Made by a program: the position numbers and the translations under genes. The notes beneath the pieces were generated by a model. It was not told the DNA's origin. It ran no database searches and worked only from the letters and a program-made list of their open reading frames with translations. Positions 1-8,085 of a DNA stretch of 37,689 bases are shown here, piece after piece (the stretch's first letter is position 1; every line of letters starts with the position of its first letter). The DNA is taken from assembly GCA_002869845.2 (NCBI GenBank), contig NEWS02000004.1, positions 1,545,932 through 1,583,620 on the forward strand, in the 5' to 3' direction. Source of the DNA: Nitrospira sp. CG24B. GTDB taxonomy: Bacteria; Nitrospirota; Nitrospiria; Nitrospirales; Nitrospiraceae.

Positions 1-391
1 TCGCGCATGTAATTGTTAAAAATAGGAAATGCGGTTGCGTTGGAGGTTGGTGCAGCGAAATAAGCCTTTGATTTGCGGTCTCGATGACGACGCTCCCATT
101 TCCAGGGACGCCCGCCGGATAATTCGCCGGCCGCAACAAGCGGGGCTCACGAGCAAAGTAATCGATCGCCTCTTTCTTATCCCAGGCATGATTTCCGGTG
201 GTGATCACCGAGATGCCGGTGTCGAACAGTTCCTCGGCCAACTCCGGCGTCACCCCGAAGCCTCCTGCCAGATTTTCACCATTGGCGATGACCGCATCGA
301 TACGATGCTGCGCGACCAGCCGAGGCACCGCCCGAGCGACAGCCCGGCGGCCCGGCTCCCCCATGATGTCCCCGAGACAGAGGACCTTCAC
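1..391 (-). CDS. YmdB-like metallophosphoesterase (partial)
   Basis: N-terminal part of a calcineurin-like phosphoesterase of the TIGR00282/YmdB family, cut by the window edge. The family hydrolyses 2',3'-cyclic nucleotides or related substrates and is usually encoded directly downstream of rny, as here. The start is a GTG whose GTGA overlaps the rny stop by four bases, so the two are translationally coupled. Visible metal-site motifs are LCLGDIMG near the start, ANGENLAGG and TTGNHAWDKKE. After about residue 107 the reading frame no longer resembles the family, which normally runs into an NL-G-R-VF segment (see findings). Family assignment is firm; integrity of the part near base 1 is not. 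Confidence 0.8.
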   Translation of the reverse strand, partial: MKVLCLGDIMGEPGRRAVARAVPRLVAQHRIDAVIANGENLAGGFGVTPELAEELFDTGISVITTGNHAWDKKEAIDYFAREPRLLRPANYPAGVPGNGSVVIETANQRLISLHQPPTQPHFLFLTITCA

Positions 392-2004
392 TTGGCGTAT
401 TCCACGTATCGACTTTCTCGAATGACGGTGACCTTGATCTGTCCCGGATAGGTCAACTCCTGCTCGATCTTCTTCGCCAATTCACGAGACAGCTGAAACG
501 ACTCGGCATCGGTGATGTCCTCTTGCCTTACAATGACGCGAATTTCACGGCCCGCTTGAATCGCGTACGCTTTCTGTACGCCCTTATGCCCGGTCGCGAG
601 CGATTCCAGCTTTTCCAACCGCTTCACGTAAGACTCCAGCGCTTCCCGCCGCGCGCCAGGACGCGCCGCCGACAACGCCTCCGCCGCCGCCACCAACACA
701 CTTTCCGGACAGATCGGCTCCACCTGCTCGTGATGCGCGGCGATCGCGTTGATGATCTTTGGAGATTCGCCGTACTTCTTGGCGATCTCGGCCCCCAACA
801 TGGCATGCGGTCCCTCTTCTTCATGGCTGACCGCCTTGCCGATGTCATGGAGCAAGGCGCCGCGCCGAGCCAGTCGGACATCGAGACCCAATTCCGACGC
901 CATAATGCCGCAAATGTACGAGGCCTCACGGGCATGATAGAGGTTATTTTGCCCGTAGCTCGTGCGATACTTGAGACGCCCCAAGACCTTGATCAACTCA
1001 GGATGAAAGTCTGAAAGACCCAGTTCGAAAATAATTTTCTCTGCTTCTTCATACATCAGCTTGTCGATGTCGACCTTGACCTTTTCGACGATCTCTTCGA
1101 TGCGCGTGGGATGGATGCGCCCATCATGCATCAGGCGCTCTAGCGAGACTTTGGCGATCTCGCGCCGCAATGGATCGAATCCAGAGATAATCACGGCTTC
1201 AGGGGTTTCGTCGATGATCAGATCAATGCCTGTCGCCGCTTCAAGCGCACGGATATTGCGCCCTTCCCGACCGATGATTCGACCTTTCATAGCATCATTG
1301 GCGATGGGAACCACCGAGATCGTGGATTCCGCGACATAGTCACGAACGACGCGTTGAATCGAGCTGGTGATGATTTCCCGCGCCTCACGTTCGGCGTTCT
1401 CACGGGCCTCCTCGATCGTTCGCTTGGCAAGGCCTACGGCATCGAGCCTCGCTTGCGATTCCATTTCGAGGATCAATTGTTTCTTGGCTTCATCGGCCGT
1501 CATCCCGGCGACCCGTTCCAGCGCGTCACGATGTTCGCGTTCAGCCTTGGCGCAAGCAGACTCTTTGACCGCCAGCCCCTCTTCTCGTTTCGCGAAATCC
1601 ACCTCGCGCTTGCGTGACTCATTTTCTCTCTTTTCGAGGGCAGCAACCTTTCCGTCAAGCCCTCCTTCTCGTTGGATCAGACGCTTCTCCACCGTCGAGA
1701 GTTCAGCAAGTTTGGTTTTCTGCTCTTGCTCGAATTCGGACTTTGCCTTGAAGACCAGATCCTTGGCTTCAAACTTGGCTTCTTTGACAACAGTCTCAGC
1801 CTCTCGTTGTGCGTTCTGCACAACCTGCTTAGCCAAGTCTTCCGCCTCAGCCTGCTTGGCGCCCATCATCCGTCGTCGCAGAAAATCAAATATCCCAGCA
1901 CCAACCACGGCCCCGAAGATCACTGAAAGAACAATGTACACAACAGTTGCAGTAGAAATGGGAGTCACCCCCTTCTTGAAAACAATCAGATCCAATGGGC
2001 TCAA
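388..2004 (-). CDS. rny: Ribonuclease Y
   Basis: Membrane-anchored endoribonuclease that starts decay of many mRNAs. Residues about 20-42 form one transmembrane helix, followed by a long charged coiled coil (about 45-210). Next comes a KH RNA-binding domain containing GRIIGREGRN and then an HD domain with HDIGK and HHEQ, the metal-binding catalytic motifs. Length 538 matches the family (about 510-530). The listed start is TTG at 2004; a GTG at about 1968, directly after a GGGGG run, would give a shorter N-terminus that still keeps the helix. I cannot decide between them. The gene is coupled to the downstream YmdB-like gene. Confidence 0.95.
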   Translation of the reverse strand: MSPLDLIVFKKGVTPISTATVVYIVLSVIFGAVVGAGIFDFLRRRMMGAKQAEAEDLAKQVVQNAQREAETVVKEAKFEAKDLVFKAKSEFEQEQKTKLAELSTVEKRLIQREGGLDGKVAALEKRENESRKREVDFAKREEGLAVKESACAKAEREHRDALERVAGMTADEAKKQLILEMESQARLDAVGLAKRTIEEARENAEREAREIITSSIQRVVRDYVAESTISVVPIANDAMKGRIIGREGRNIRALEAATGIDLIIDETPEAVIISGFDPLRREIAKVSLERLMHDGRIHPTRIEEIVEKVKVDIDKLMYEEAEKIIFELGLSDFHPELIKVLGRLKYRTSYGQNNLYHAREASYICGIMASELGLDVRLARRGALLHDIGKAVSHEEEGPHAMLGAEIAKKYGESPKIINAIAAHHEQVEPICPESVLVAAAEALSAARPGARREALESYVKRLEKLESLATGHKGVQKAYAIQAGREIRVIVRQEDITDAESFQLSRELAKKIEQELTYPGQIKVTVIRESRYVEYAK

Positions 2005-2239
2005 CCTGATGCGGGACCCCCGCCTCAGACAGAGCGGAATGAACGCGAATGACGATGTGAGGTGAAGAGATGGAAGAGTCTTAGGAGACCGCGAGTCGTC
2101 CCGCCTGGAACCGAAAGAGATTGTCAGGATACGATGCCATAACTCAGGAAGTTTCTCTCTCTGCCCTTCTTCCTTAGCCGTCTGCTTTCAGACATCAGCC
2201 ATTGGAGAGAGGCAGCGATCAAAACAAGCATGGCGGGTA

Positions 2240-2467
2240 GATACTCGTTCTGTCCGGCAGGTATTCGCCGGGTCGCTTCAATTCCAGAAACTGGCCGCTG
2301 GGCGCCCACGTGACGTCGCCCGCGCACGACCCATACCATGAGCATCCACCGAGTGAACACTTCGTATCCCATCAAGTAAACGTTCTCTTCTGGTTTTCTG
2401 AGCACTCGTTTCCAGGCGATCAGCTATCGGCGATATCACTCTTCCCTACTCATCCGCACACTCACTT
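2240..2467 (-). ncRNA. Possible structured RNA between zapA and rny
   Basis: About 500 bases separate zapA from rny and hold no convincing gene. On the minus strand a strong promoter (2474-2502) would start a transcript near 2467. By eye its 3' part can form a long-range helix: GGTAT plus GGGTCG (2337-2327) with CGACCC (2275-2270) plus ATACC (2264-2260). This encloses GGGCG/CGCCC and CCAG/CTGG hairpins and lies outside a possible 12-by-12 loop closed by ACTCG/CGAGT. In many bacteria the gene next to zapA is 6S RNA (ssrS), so that is one candidate, but I could not fit the 6S consensus. It may simply be the rny leader. The 93-codon frame at 2124-2405 looks spurious. Confidence 0.33.
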
Positions 2468-2473
2468 ATGTAC

Positions 2474-2502
2474 ATGATAACAAAGGGACTCTTTGAAAGC
2501 AA
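2474..2502 (-). promoter_or_regulatory. Sigma-70-type promoter downstream of zapA
   Basis: On the minus strand TTGCTT, then a 17-base spacer, then TATCAT. It begins 12 bases past the zapA stop and fires toward rny, about 460 bases away, so it either makes a separate small RNA or gives rny a long leader. Confidence 0.55.
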
Positions 2503-2514
2503 GGCGAATCTCCG

Positions 2515-2811
2515 CTATCGAAAGAGCGATGTCGGCATCTGCTCATCGATCGATTCCATCAACGTCACCATCCGCCGTTCGACATCAGCTTCCCCTTGGA
2601 CCCGCTTTTTCTCGGACTCAAACAGCTGATGAGCAAGGTTGATCGCCGTCAGCACCGCTAACTTCGAGGGGGTCGTCGTCTTCATCCCTTCCGCCAGATG
2701 TTTCATATGATCGTCGACAAAATTGGCCAGCCGCCGGACATAGGCATCATCGCCACCTCCCGTGATCGCGTACCGTTGACCATAAATTTCAACATCAATG
2801 GTCTTAGTCAA
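2515..2811 (-). CDS. zapA: Cell division protein ZapA
   Basis: Small FtsZ-ring-associated protein that bundles FtsZ filaments. The N-terminal globular part contains VEIYGQRYAI and the second half is a coiled coil. I chose the TTG start at 2811 because an ideal AGGAGG sits six bases upstream; a longer open frame reaching 2859 would add an unrelated N-terminus. The chosen start overlaps the end of the preceding coiled-coil gene by eight bases, so both are probably translated together. Product is 98 residues, typical for ZapA. Confidence 0.88.
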   Translation of the reverse strand: MTKTIDVEIYGQRYAITGGGDDAYVRRLANFVDDHMKHLAEGMKTTTPSKLAVLTAINLAHQLFESEKKRVQGEADVERRMVTLMESIDEQMPTSLFR

Positions 2812-3058
2812 TGGCCACCTCCTTAGGATCTTCGACACCTTCAAGCAACTCCATCTCATTCATGACTTTTTCGATCCGCGCCTTGATATCCATCCGTTCC
2901 TTTTCCCATTGGCGACTCGTATCATCCTGCGAAGCCAACCGCTGGCGAGCCGCCTTGAGCTCTTCCTCTAAGAGCGCATTCTTTCGCTTGTACTCTTGGA
3001 CAAGCTTCACCAGGTCACGAATTCTGGTTTCCAATGCATCAAGTCGATCCAACGACAT
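2804..3058 (-). CDS. Small coiled-coil protein, ZapB-like
   Basis: 84-residue acidic/basic heptad-rich protein that is almost entirely predicted coiled coil, starting MSLDRLDALETRI. A GAGGGG ribosome-binding site lies about seven bases before the ATG. It directly precedes and overlaps zapA. Short coiled-coil proteins in this place are usually annotated as ZapB-like division proteins or cell-division initiators; sequence alone does not distinguish ZapB from an unrelated coiled coil. The context argues for a role at the division septum. Confidence 0.7.
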   Translation of the reverse strand: MSLDRLDALETRIRDLVKLVQEYKRKNALLEEELKAARQRLASQDDTSRQWEKERMDIKARIEKVMNEMELLEGVEDPKEVAID

Positions 3059-3124
3059 AATCAGCCCCTCTTCGTTATGGCCCCTACGGATTGTGGCGCA
3101 CTATAAAAACTTCACAAGATCTTG

Positions 3125-5431
3125 TCAAGAAACGGCTTTTTTGATTCCAGCCAGACGCAGATATTCCTTATAGCTCCGCAAGACCCGTTTGACGTATTGC
3201 CTGGTCTCCTGATAGTGGATCAGCTCGACAAATTCATCCTCACTCCGCCCCCGATAGGTTGCCGCCCAGGTTCCCACCACAATCGGGCCGGCATTGTACG
3301 CAGCGATCGTCTGCACAATATTGCCGGAAAACTGCGTAAACAATTGCTCGACATACCGAGCCCCGATCCGGATATTTGTCTCTTGATCAAACAAATCTTC
3401 TCGGGAGAGGCTTGGAAGACGGTGCTGTTGAGCCACGGCATTGGCGGTGGCGGGCATGACCTGCATCAATCCGATCGCTCCGACACGAGAGACGGCTCTC
3501 CGATCATATTGACTCTCTTCCCGAATGATAGCCGCAACCAGAAACGGATCAACCCCGTTCGCTCCCGACATTTTGATCGTAGGAATCAATCCCGCGGGAT
3601 AGGCTACGCTCCACAGTCCATCTGCGACCACTCCACCGGTTCGCTCTAACTTTTCACGGAATCGAGACCGCACCAGACGCAAGGCATGATGGTAGGCACC
3701 GACCTCATTCAACATGATGGATAATGCCGCCAACACCTCGGAGTCACGGCTATATCGATCCGTCAACGCGCCGAGCTCTCTCGCGGCATCTTGCTCAAGA
3801 CCGAGCGTTCTGAGTTCTACCGCCCGCCGGTACGCCGGGTGGAGCTCGATCTGCATCCGGCTACTTGCCTGACTGTCCTGGACCGGCGCCTGAGTGACTT
3901 CAGCAGCAGACGGAGTGGACGAGATCGCGACGACTGAGCCTTCCTGTTTCGTCTGCCCTGGAACCGACAGGTCACTCTGTTCACGCGCCAACTGGCAGTA
4001 GTAGGTGTGCGGAAACCGCTGACAGAGCAGCGCAAATATCTCCTTTGACTTCACACTTTCCACATGACCGTAGGAACGGGCACTCCAATAGAGGGCTTGT
4101 GGCTCTAGATCGCTGTCCTTCTGATCGACGATCTGCTGCCACACGCTGATCGCCTCCTGATAACGAGCCGTTCGGTACAGCACCCATCCTTCCCGCCATT
4201 GTGCTTCAGTTCGTTGAGAAGCCGGTTCTCCCAACTTGGCCACCTGCCGATACCTCGCGATTGCCTCATCGAACCGTGCCTCATCCTCCAGCCAGATCCC
4301 GGCAAATAGATTGATCTGCCCTTTCTGCTCTGGAGTGATCGTTCGCTTCGGGAGTGTCCGGCACAGATCCAAGAGCTTCTCCCCCAGTCCCTGCCTGAGA
4401 TAGACTCTCGCCAGCCAGACAGTGGCCTCATCCGCGCGAGGCTCTCGCTCAGCCGTCAACGTATGAAAGGTCTCGCGTGCCTGGTCGTACAGCTTTAAAC
4501 GAACTTGGGCGATGCCCAATTTCAGCCTGGCCTCCCCACGGTGAGAGGAGGTCGGATCTCGCGCCAGAAACTTTTTCAGCTCCTCGATGGCCTCCGCGTG
4601 GAGCGACTGCCCTAGAAAAGCCTGAGCGCGCTCATAATACGTGTCGGGCGCCGCGGTCCATGGTACCCCGCCGATATTGCCCCCAAGCAAAGTCTCGGCT
4701 TCCTTGGCCTCTTTCGTGTGAGGAAACTTCATCCACAGCTGTTTCAGCGTTTCTTGTCCTTCCGCCAATTTATTCTCTCGGAGAGAACAAGACGCCGACC
4801 GTAACCAAGCCTGAGCGACTTGAGGATCCTTGTCATTGACATTGAGGACCTTCGCGAACCAGGACACGGCCTCGGGACAGCTAGACGCCTGATACCACGC
4901 TTCCCCGGCGCGGAGCGCGACCTGATTGAGAAGATTAGAATCGGGGACCGCTTGTGGCACCCCCTCAAACATACTGGCCGCCTCCTTGGCCTCCCCGAGA
5001 CGCAGCAAGGCCTCTCCGATCCAGAATCGAATGTAATCGTCGAGCACGAGAAAATCCCGCTGGGCTGCCCGAAGGTATGGCAGACTGGCAGCGGGATTTC
5101 GATCGATCAATATCACCCCGGACAGCAACCCGGCACGCTTGGCCCACTGCGTTCCGGGAAATCCTTCCATCACCTTTCGGAGACGTTCCAGCTTGAGCGC
5201 CACCACTTGATCTTTCGTCAACGCCTGACCGAGTCGCTCTTTCGGCCAGGCCGCCGCCACAAAACACTCCTCCGCTGTCGTACAACCAGTGACCGTCGAT
5301 TGTTCGGAAACCTCAACCTGTGCCGCATACCCGTCGTATGAGAAAACCCCTCCGAGGGCGAGCACCAGGATGGACGCGACCACCAGGCCGCAGCCACGGA
5401 GAGAACGATACTTGGTAGCAATCTTCATCAT
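3125..5431 (-). CDS. Soluble lytic murein transglycosylase with TPR repeats
   Basis: Periplasmic enzyme cleaving the MurNAc-GlcNAc bond of peptidoglycan. An N-terminal signal sequence (VVASILVLALGG) is followed by roughly 500 residues of helical TPR-like repeats, as in Slt70. A C-terminal SLT domain has the catalytic glutamate in IIREESQYD, then GAIGLMQVMP and AAYNAG. I take the ATG at 5431 as start. The first possible ATG (5461) lies at the expected transcription start of a TATAAT box (minus strand, 5475-5470) and has no ribosome-binding site. It belongs to the same direction as zapA and rny but is separated from the coiled-coil gene by 66 bases. Confidence 0.9.
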   Translation of the reverse strand: MMKIATKYRSLRGCGLVVASILVLALGGVFSYDGYAAQVEVSEQSTVTGCTTAEECFVAAAWPKERLGQALTKDQVVALKLERLRKVMEGFPGTQWAKRAGLLSGVILIDRNPAASLPYLRAAQRDFLVLDDYIRFWIGEALLRLGEAKEAASMFEGVPQAVPDSNLLNQVALRAGEAWYQASSCPEAVSWFAKVLNVNDKDPQVAQAWLRSASCSLRENKLAEGQETLKQLWMKFPHTKEAKEAETLLGGNIGGVPWTAAPDTYYERAQAFLGQSLHAEAIEELKKFLARDPTSSHRGEARLKLGIAQVRLKLYDQARETFHTLTAEREPRADEATVWLARVYLRQGLGEKLLDLCRTLPKRTITPEQKGQINLFAGIWLEDEARFDEAIARYRQVAKLGEPASQRTEAQWREGWVLYRTARYQEAISVWQQIVDQKDSDLEPQALYWSARSYGHVESVKSKEIFALLCQRFPHTYYCQLAREQSDLSVPGQTKQEGSVVAISSTPSAAEVTQAPVQDSQASSRMQIELHPAYRRAVELRTLGLEQDAARELGALTDRYSRDSEVLAALSIMLNEVGAYHHALRLVRSRFREKLERTGGVVADGLWSVAYPAGLIPTIKMSGANGVDPFLVAAIIREESQYDRRAVSRVGAIGLMQVMPATANAVAQQHRLPSLSREDLFDQETNIRIGARYVEQLFTQFSGNIVQTIAAYNAGPIVVGTWAATYRGRSEDEFVELIHYQETRQYVKRVLRSYKEYLRLAGIKKAVS

Positions 5432-5577
5432 GATAGCCTGACGATACTCATCCGAGTTCATTCGAGTTCATTATATACAGAGCTGTCTGCAATGAAAGAA
5501 GTTTCCGGACCCGATGATGGGTCTGGCCGTATGCGGCATGACTTCCGCTATGGTAGGCTCCTCGTGTTGAGGATGAT

Positions 5578-6678
5578 ATGGCCGACTCGCCGATAATCGC
5601 TTCCGGTACCGTGACAACGCTCTTGGGTCTCACCGAACCCCAGATGGTTAAGTTTGTCCGCGCGCAAGACTGGCCGGACTATCGCGCACAGCAAATCTTG
5701 CGATGGCTCTATCAACGGCGCGCGCGGGCGCTCACCGACATGACGGATCTCCCCATGCATGATCGCATGACGCTCTCTCCATCCACGAAGGTCGGGCGCT
5801 CGGCACAGACCACGATCTTATCGTCCCAGGACGGAACCCGCAAATTGCTCTTGATGCTCGACGATGGCCTGACGATTGAGGCCGTCCTGATTCCGGATGA
5901 GGATCGGCTGACGCTCTGCGTGTCAACTCAGGTCGGATGTATGTTGGATTGTGGATTCTGCCTGACTGGGAGAATGGGACTGAAACGCAACCTCAAGCTT
6001 CATGAAATCATCGATCAGATCCTGACCGCGCAAGACCTGCTGAGCTCCGATGAACACATTACCAATCTCGTGTTCATGGGGATGGGAGAACCTCTGGCCA
6101 ATGTGGAGAGTCTCAAGGCGGCCGTGACTGCGTTGACCAACAAACCGTGGGGTCTTGGGTGGTCGCGTAGACGCCTGACGGTGTCCACGGCGGGGTTGGC
6201 ATCTCGCCTTCCGGAGGTCGCGGCGCTCGGCGTGAACCTCGCCATTTCGCTCAATGCCACCACTGAAGAACAGCGACGAGCGCTGATGCCTGCCGCCAGC
6301 GAGATCGCTTCACTGAAATCACTCCTGGCTGCCTGTCGCCGCTATCCGCTCGCCCCTCGCCAACGGCTGACCTTCGAATATGTGCTGCTCGCCGACGTCA
6401 ACGATCATACGGCTGATGCCCGCCGACTGATACAATTGCTCAGAGCCATGCGATGCAAAGTTAATTTGATTCCGTTCAATGAATTTCCAGGCAGCCCTTT
6501 TCATCGCCCGTCCGAACAGGCGGTGCTTCGTTTTCAATCCATCCTCCGCGACGCCGGCCTCGATGCATTTGTTCGAAAGAGCCGAGGACAGGATGTGCTC
6601 GGCGCTTGCGGCCAACTTGGAGAACTCCCCAGCAACCGACCTTCCCTTACCTTGACACCTATTGAAACTCGTTGCTAG
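5578..6678 (+). CDS. rlmN: 23S rRNA (adenine2503-C2)-methyltransferase RlmN
   Basis: Radical-SAM enzyme that methylates C2 of A2503 in 23S rRNA and, in some bacteria, A37 of tRNAs. The radical-SAM CxxxCxxC motif is CMLDCGFC (C121, C125, C128); the GMGEPL motif and the C-terminal catalytic cysteine (C344 in GACGQL) are both present. 366 residues is normal. The ATG at 5578 has GAGG five bases upstream. The coding end contains the promoter of the next gene. Confidence 0.95.
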   Translation: MADSPIIASGTVTTLLGLTEPQMVKFVRAQDWPDYRAQQILRWLYQRRARALTDMTDLPMHDRMTLSPSTKVGRSAQTTILSSQDGTRKLLLMLDDGLTIEAVLIPDEDRLTLCVSTQVGCMLDCGFCLTGRMGLKRNLKLHEIIDQILTAQDLLSSDEHITNLVFMGMGEPLANVESLKAAVTALTNKPWGLGWSRRRLTVSTAGLASRLPEVAALGVNLAISLNATTEEQRRALMPAASEIASLKSLLAACRRYPLAPRQRLTFEYVLLADVNDHTADARRLIQLLRAMRCKVNLIPFNEFPGSPFHRPSEQAVLRFQSILRDAGLDAFVRKSRGQDVLGACGQLGELPSNRPSLTLTPIETRC

Positions 6679-6681
6679 CAT
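6652..6681 (+). promoter_or_regulatory. Promoter of the M16 peptidase pair
   Basis: TTGACA at 6652-6657, 18-base spacer, TAGCAT at 6676-6681, lying inside the 3' end of rlmN. The expected start of transcription near 6688 leaves a very short leader before the ATG at 6698 and argues against the longer frame that begins at 6662. Confidence 0.5.
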
Positions 6682-6697
6682 AGCAATCCACCCCATC

Positions 6698-8077
6698 ATG
6701 ATCATGCGGACTATTCACTATCATTGGCGCATCCACCTCCTAACGGCGTTACTCGCCTTCGGCTCGATCTCGATCGCGCTCGGAGCAGAGCCGAGCGAAT
6801 ACATCCTCTCAAACGGCATGAAAGTGCTGCTGGTTGAGGTTCCCAAGGCTCCGGTAGCCACGGTGCAGGTCTGGTACAAAGTCGGTTCTCGAAACGAGGT
6901 CATGGGACGGGCCGGACTCTCGCACATGCTTGAGCACATGATGTTCAAGGGCACGGCACGGTATCCGAAAGGCTCATTTTCACGAATCGTCAGAAAGAAC
7001 GGCGGTATTGACAACGCGTTTACCGGACAAGACTTTACCGCCTATTTTGAGAACATGGCAGCGGATCGTGTCGGACTGGCTCTTGAGCTGGAGGCCGATC
7101 GGATGCAGGGCCTCCTTCTCGATCACAGCGAATTTCAGACCGAGCGCGACGTCGTGAAAGAAGAACGCCGCCTCAGATCCGAAGATGACCCGCAGGGGGC
7201 GCTGGTTGAAGCGCTGTTTGCCCAAGCCTTCCTCAGCCATCCCTACCATTGGCCGGTCATCGGATGGTTTGCGGATCTCGATGCGATGTCTCTCGAAGAC
7301 TTGCAACGCCACTACGACACGTTTTATTCTCCCAACAATGCAACCCTCGTGGTTGTGGGCGATATCAAGTCTGACGCTCTACTGCCGACGATCAAGCGCC
7401 TGTTTGAACCGATTCCTAGAGGTCCCTCACCCAAGCAAACTCTGGCACCGGAACCGGAACAGCGAGGCGAGCGCCGTTTTCTCTTGAAACGCGAAGCCCA
7501 GGTGCCGTTTGTCATGATGGGGTTTCGTGTACCCAACTATTCGAGCGAAGACTCCTATGCGCTCGACATCCTCGAATCGATCTTGTCTCACGGAAAAAGC
7601 TCCCGCCTCTACCAAAGCCTGGTCTATGACCAGAAGAATTCGTTGGCCGTCGGGGCCGAATATAGTGTGCTGCAGACGGATCCCGGCTTGTTTTACTTCT
7701 ACTCATTGGTGAATCCAGGCGCAAAGGTTGAAGGGGTCGAAGAAGCCATCCAGCGTGAGATCGTGCGGCTCCAGAATGAACCGCCGTCCGAGCAGGAGCT
7801 TCAGCGAGCCAAGAACCAAGTTGAGGCGGCGCGCGTCTTCGAGCAAGATTCAAATTTTCGCCATGCCATGTTGATGGGACAAGCAGAATCAGTCGGCGCC
7901 GGCTGGCGGCGGGTCGATCAATTCGTGGAACGTATCCGTACGGTGACGGCGAAGGACATCCAGCGGGTTGCGAAGCAATATCTCACCCAAGACAATCGGA
8001 CCGTCGGCATTCTCATTCCTTTGCCCCCGAAGCCCCCAGAAGCAAGCCCCGCAACAGCTCAAGAAGGAAAATCATAG
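6698..8077 (+). CDS. M16 family zinc peptidase (catalytic subunit)
   Basis: Secreted insulinase-like (pitrilysin) peptidase. The N-terminus carries a signal sequence (LLTALLAFGSISIALGA). The inverted zinc motif HxxEH is HMLEH, and the third ligand glutamate lies downstream around LELEADRM with the usual ERDVVKEER helix. The C-terminal M16 domain follows. It is followed at eight bases by a second M16 protein lacking the zinc motif, the usual active/inactive heterodimer arrangement. The start at 6698 is preferred because of the upstream promoter; 6704 (second ATG) is also possible. No clear ribosome-binding site. Substrate unknown, probably periplasmic peptides. Confidence 0.9.
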   Translation: MIMRTIHYHWRIHLLTALLAFGSISIALGAEPSEYILSNGMKVLLVEVPKAPVATVQVWYKVGSRNEVMGRAGLSHMLEHMMFKGTARYPKGSFSRIVRKNGGIDNAFTGQDFTAYFENMAADRVGLALELEADRMQGLLLDHSEFQTERDVVKEERRLRSEDDPQGALVEALFAQAFLSHPYHWPVIGWFADLDAMSLEDLQRHYDTFYSPNNATLVVVGDIKSDALLPTIKRLFEPIPRGPSPKQTLAPEPEQRGERRFLLKREAQVPFVMMGFRVPNYSSEDSYALDILESILSHGKSSRLYQSLVYDQKNSLAVGAEYSVLQTDPGLFYFYSLVNPGAKVEGVEEAIQREIVRLQNEPPSEQELQRAKNQVEAARVFEQDSNFRHAMLMGQAESVGAGWRRVDQFVERIRTVTAKDIQRVAKQYLTQDNRTVGILIPLPPKPPEASPATAQEGKS

Positions 8078-8085
8078 AGGCGATC

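Noticed and set aside
388..2004. Many long frames opposite rny and other GC-rich genes
   Set aside because: They mirror codon bias of the sense genes, lack ribosome-binding sites and encode serine/arginine-rich nonsense.
2124..2405. Open frame of 93 codons on the minus strand between zapA and rny
   Set aside because: No ribosome-binding site, tryptophan/arginine-rich low-complexity reading, and it lies over the paired RNA-like region.
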